Part shown: positions 61,018 to 64,000 of the stretch, piece after piece
How positions within the stretch are numbered: position 1 is the first letter of the stretch
How the letters are laid out: every line of letters begins with the position of its first letter
From: Arthrobacter sp. MYb214
GTDB lineage: Bacteria; Actinomycetota; Actinomycetes; Actinomycetales; Micrococcaceae
DNA: 64,000 nt
Direction: 5' to 3'
Assembly: GCF_002979865.1 (NCBI RefSeq)
Contig: NZ_PCPZ01000001.1
Span: 868,001-932,000 of the forward strand
The notes under the pieces: generated by a model
The model's input: the letters and a program-made list of their open reading frames with translations, nothing else
Database searches by the model: none
Told to the model about the DNA's origin: nothing
Position numbers and translations under genes: made by a program

Positions 61018-62610
61018 CTAGGAATTGGTCACAAATCCATGAAGATTCAGTGCTTTCGCTAGTTCCACTCGATCATCCAGTTCCACGTCAATTCCCGCGA
61101 CGTCTTGGCTGACTTCATGTCCCCGCCCGGCCACGAGAATCGCGTCGTTGGCTTCGGCCAAACTCACAGCGAACTCTACGGCTTTGGCGCGTGGCGCGAT
61201 GTTGTGAAGCTGCACCTGCGGACGCTCGGAATCGAGAACTTGCTGTGCTCCGGCGGCAACCTGGGCGCGGATCGGAGCCGGGTCTTCGCTGTGCGGGTCG
61301 TCGTCGGTCACAATGACGATATCCGCGTGGCGGGCTGCCACCGCTCCCATATCCGGGCGCTTGGTCTTATCGCGCTCTCCGGTGGCGCCGAAGACGACGA
61401 TCCGGCGTCCCTGCTCCCCCGGACGGATGGAATCCAAAGCCTTTGCCAGTGCATCCGAATTATGGGCGAAATCGACTACGGCTACCGGAGATTCGGCTAC
61501 GACCTGCATCCGCCCTGGAACGGCGACCGACAGCGGATCCTTGGAGTCCAAGGCCTGCTGCAGGGCTTCGAGGTCCGCACCGCCGGCCAGCACCATCAAG
61601 GCCGCCAGTGCTCCGTTGGCGACGTTGAACATGCCTGGAAGCAGGGTCCGGGTCCGCAGCTGGCGTCCATCCCGGTGCACCAGGGTGAAACTGTGGCCCA
61701 ATCCGCAGTGCGCCAGTTCGGCAACCCTCCAGTGCGCCGAAGGGTGTTCGCCGTCGAGGCTCAGGGTCTCGGTAGGCACCAGGGCGCGCTCGGCCAGGCG
61801 CTGGCCGTATTCATCGTCTACCATGACCACTGCGCGCTCGGAGCGTTCCGCGGTGAATAGTTCGGCCTTGGTTTCGAAGTACTCGTCCATCGTGCCGTGC
61901 AGGTCCAAGTGGTCCTGGGTCAGGTTGGTGTAACCGGAAACGGCAAAGCGCAGGGCATCAACGCGGCCATAGCTCAGCGAGTGGCTGGATACCTCCATGG
62001 CCACCGACGTGACTTCCTGCTGCGCCATGCGCGAGAGCACGCCGTGCAGCTGGGTGGACTCCGGGGTGGTCAGCACGCTGGGGATGATCTGCCCGCGGGC
62101 GGACATCTCAATCGTGCCGATCAGGCCGGTTTCTTCACCCAGCGCATCCAGGATCGCGCGGATCATGAAGGTTGTGGTGGTCTTGCCGTTGGTGCCGGTG
62201 ACAGCGAACAGCTTCGGGCTGCGCTGGTCGGTTCCGTAGACGCTCTGCGCGATCACGGCTGCGGATTTGCGTACATCTGCAACGACGGCCACCGGGATCG
62301 AGAGGTCATCGCTGAGGAATTCGAGTCCTGCAGTATCGGTGATCAGTGCGACAGCACCGTTGCCGATGGCGGTTTCCACGAATTCGGCACCGTGGCGCTT
62401 GGCGCCGGAAATACCCAGGAAGACGTCACCGCTCTGTACGATCTGCGGGTTGAGGCTGACGCCGAGGATTTGCGGAGCGGCATTGAGCAGCGCTCCAGTT
62501 CGCACCGCGCCAGCTGTGCCGCAGAGCTGGTCGAAGCCAAGACCGGCGATGCTCTCTGGGCGTAGGTACCGTTCTAGCTCACGCGGAGTGTCGGGGTTCT
62601 GGACTACCAA
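61018..62610 (-). CDS. murE: UDP-N-acetylmuramoyl-tripeptide synthetase MurE (probably L-lysine-adding)
   Basis: 530 residues from TTG 62610, which overlaps the ftsI stop. It adds the third residue to UDP-MurNAc-L-Ala-D-Glu. The ATP loop is TGTNGKTTTT (138-147), the carbamylated lysine is Lys248 in YFETKAELF, and the substrate region reads VTDDDPHSEDP (434-444). Diaminopimelate-adding enzymes have DNPR there, and lysine-adding enzymes have D(D/N)P(N/A), so DDPH points away from diaminopimelate. Lys-type peptidoglycan is known in Micrococcaceae. Confidence 0.93.
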   Translation of the reverse strand: MVVQNPDTPRELERYLRPESIAGLGFDQLCGTAGAVRTGALLNAAPQILGVSLNPQIVQSGDVFLGISGAKRHGAEFVETAIGNGAVALITDTAGLEFLSDDLSIPVAVVADVRKSAAVIAQSVYGTDQRSPKLFAVTGTNGKTTTTFMIRAILDALGEETGLIGTIEMSARGQIIPSVLTTPESTQLHGVLSRMAQQEVTSVAMEVSSHSLSYGRVDALRFAVSGYTNLTQDHLDLHGTMDEYFETKAELFTAERSERAVVMVDDEYGQRLAERALVPTETLSLDGEHPSAHWRVAELAHCGLGHSFTLVHRDGRQLRTRTLLPGMFNVANGALAALMVLAGGADLEALQQALDSKDPLSVAVPGRMQVVAESPVAVVDFAHNSDALAKALDSIRPGEQGRRIVVFGATGERDKTKRPDMGAVAARHADIVIVTDDDPHSEDPAPIRAQVAAGAQQVLDSERPQVQLHNIAPRAKAVEFAVSLAEANDAILVAGRGHEVSQDVAGIDVELDDRVELAKALNLHGFVTNS

Positions 62611-64000
62611 GATTTCTTCTGATCCTCACCTACAAAGACGTCATACGCCTCTGACTTTGTCGTGCTCGGTGGCACATTGAATGTGTTGAGAGTATGGCTC
62701 ATAACATCGGTAAACGTGTCAGCTACCGAGAAGTCTTTCCAGTTGCCCTTTGGCCTGTACATGGTTGCCACGACGACGAACTGCGGATCTTCCAAGGGAG
62801 CGACACCTGCAAAGGAATAAGTATATCCGTCATAGCCCTTGGCGCTTGCCGCCTGGCCTGTACCGGTCTTGCCGCCCACGCGGTACCCGGGAATGCGCTC
62901 CTTGTAGCCGGTACCGTCGTCAACGACCGATTCCATGAGCTTGAGCATTTCGTCAGCGGTGCTTTTCTTGACCACGCGCTTCTTTTCCGGTGCGGGGATC
63001 TTGGTGATGGTACCGTCTTCGTTGCGGTAGCCCTCAATCAGGCTTGGCGAAAGGCGAACGCCGCCGTTGGCCAAGGACTGGAAAATTGAAGCGGTGTGCA
63101 GCACGGTCTGCGAATAGCCCTGGCCGAACATGGTGGTGTACTGCTGGCGGCGGTCCCAATTATCGGGATGCGCCAATTGGCCAGCGCTAGCGCCATTCAA
63201 GCCGACGCGGATGGGCGAACCCAATCCGAAGGCACGCATGTAGTCGTAACGGGTCTGCTTGCTCATGGTATTTCCGACCATCACGGTGCCGGTGTTGTAG
63301 GAACGGGCGAAGATGCCCGAGACCGTCATGTCGTACGTTGGGTGTTCCAACGAGTCATTGATGGTTTCCTTGGTGAACGTCTTCTTATTCGGCACACGCA
63401 TCTCGGTCAGCGGATCCACTCCGCCCTGGTCGATGGCCGCCGCGAAGATCGCGGCCTTGCCGGTGGAACCTGGCTCGAAAGCACGGGTGATGGAGGTGGA
63501 GCGGCGGAACTCCGGCTTGGTAGCGCCTGGATCATTCGGGTCCAATTCAGCGGAGTCGCCGATGGCGAGGATCTTGCCGGTATCCGCTTTCATGACGACC
63601 ACGGAAACCCACTCAGCGTTGAACTGAGCTTGCTTCTTTTCTGCTGCACGCTGGGCAACGTAGTTGATGTCGGAGTCGATGGTCAGGATGACGTCCTGGC
63701 CATCGACTGCAGGGGTTTCTTCGACCTCGGTGACGGGAATGCGCACGCCATCGGCGCTGATCTCGAACTTGCGGCTGCCGGCCGTGCCGGCCAGGTGTTC
63801 CTCCTGGCTCAGTTCCAGGCCTTCGGCTCCCACCACGGCTGTTTGGTCTTCGGAGTTGCGCACGAACCCCAGCAGTGGTCCTGCAATTACGCCTTGCGGG
63901 TACTGGCGTTCGCTGCGCAGCAATGAGGCAAGTCGCGGAATACCGATTTCGAGGACTTCGTTGCGTACTTCCGGGGTCACGCTCTTGGCGAGCATGACGT
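62604..64000 (-). CDS. ftsI: Divisome transpeptidase FtsI/PBP3 (partial, N-terminus beyond right edge)
   Basis: About 464 codons are visible. The frame continues past 64000, so the membrane anchor and the start are missing, and Met at 63995 is internal. It is a class B penicillin-binding protein that cross-links septal peptidoglycan. The active-site motifs are STGK (codons 63467-63456, in EPGSTGKAA), SYN (63302-63294) and KTGTG (from 62870). The preceding dimerisation domain includes SERQYPQGVIAGPLLGFV. No PASTA domains follow before the stop at 62604. It overlaps the murE start. Confidence 0.95.
   Translation of the reverse strand, partial: VMLAKSVTPEVRNEVLEIGIPRLASLLRSERQYPQGVIAGPLLGFVRNSEDQTAVVGAEGLELSQEEHLAGTAGSRKFEISADGVRIPVTEVEETPAVDGQDVILTIDSDINYVAQRAAEKKQAQFNAEWVSVVVMKADTGKILAIGDSAELDPNDPGATKPEFRRSTSITRAFEPGSTGKAAIFAAAIDQGGVDPLTEMRVPNKKTFTKETINDSLEHPTYDMTVSGIFARSYNTGTVMVGNTMSKQTRYDYMRAFGLGSPIRVGLNGASAGQLAHPDNWDRRQQYTTMFGQGYSQTVLHTASIFQSLANGGVRLSPSLIEGYRNEDGTITKIPAPEKKRVVKKSTADEMLKLMESVVDDGTGYKERIPGYRVGGKTGTGQAASAKGYDGYTYSFAGVAPLEDPQFVVVATMYRPKGNWKDFSVADTFTDVMSHTLNTFNVPPSTTKSEAYDVFVGEDQKKSW

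Noticed and set aside
1-64000. Search for CRISPR arrays, insertion sequences, prophage, tRNA, rRNA and att sites
   Set aside because: No regularly spaced repeats, transposase-like frames, integrase, phage structural genes or cloverleaf candidates were seen. The region reads as conserved chromosome.

Overview
The window is a contiguous stretch of chromosome from a high-GC actinobacterium. The gene complement and order suggest Micrococcaceae of the Arthrobacter/Glutamicibacter type; this is an inference from gene content, as no rRNA is present. Support comes from a GNAT-fused acyl-CoA-synthetase-like Pat protein, separate topoisomerase IV genes flanking a cyd operon, a pepA-lpdA-E2-lipB-lipA-DUF4191-RDD-glnA1-glnE-glnA2-panB block that matches the order I recall for Mycobacterium tuberculosis, and a dcw cluster without ftsA that runs into sepF-yggT-divIVA. 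I see no IS element, prophage, CRISPR array, tRNA or rRNA gene.

Layout. 1-2.3 kb: Pat-like acetyltransferase, cut by the left edge. 2.4-5.0 kb: parC. 5.1-11.1 kb: cydA-cydB-cydDC, encoding cytochrome bd oxidase and its fused ABC exporter. 11.1-12.9 kb: a divergent BlaI-type repressor and M56 membrane metalloprotease. 12.9-18.2 kb: parE, a small zinc-finger protein, the principal sigma factor and a DUF4192 protein. 18.3-20.5 kb: a coupled PAC2/MFS pair. 20.7-29.6 kb: leucyl aminopeptidase, dihydrolipoamide dehydrogenase, two-lipoyl E2, a small membrane protein, a divergent Ser/Thr kinase, lipB and lipA. 29.8-38.4 kb: DUF4191, RDD protein, glnA1, a nucleoside deaminase, DUF1990, glnE and glnA2. 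38.5-42.7 kb: panB, a SPOR-like microprotein, map, nrdR and hisD. 42.7-49.9 kb: dnaE, rluD, lspA, divIVA, yggT and sepF. 50-64 kb: the dcw cluster on the minus strand (ftsI, murE, murF, mraY, murD, ftsW, murG, murC, ftsQ, ftsZ, pgeF), with ftsI cut by the right edge.

Functional links. LipB and LipA make the lipoyl cofactor carried by the two lipoyl domains of the neighbouring E2 and reoxidised by LpdA. GlnE adenylylates GlnA1, which has the Tyr site and a GlnR-type box upstream, but probably not GlnA2. The dcw genes make lipid II and the division machinery, and SepF and DivIVA organise FtsZ and polar growth. The BlaI/M56 pair probably controls the divergent cytochrome bd operon through TTTCTACG-type half-sites, which is the most interesting untested regulatory system here.

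Regulatory architecture is unusually legible. Most convergent gene pairs are separated by long perfect or near-perfect hairpin terminators. At least eight genes have a TANNNT -10 hexamer ending 6-7 nt before the start codon and no Shine-Dalgarno, the signature of leaderless transcripts.
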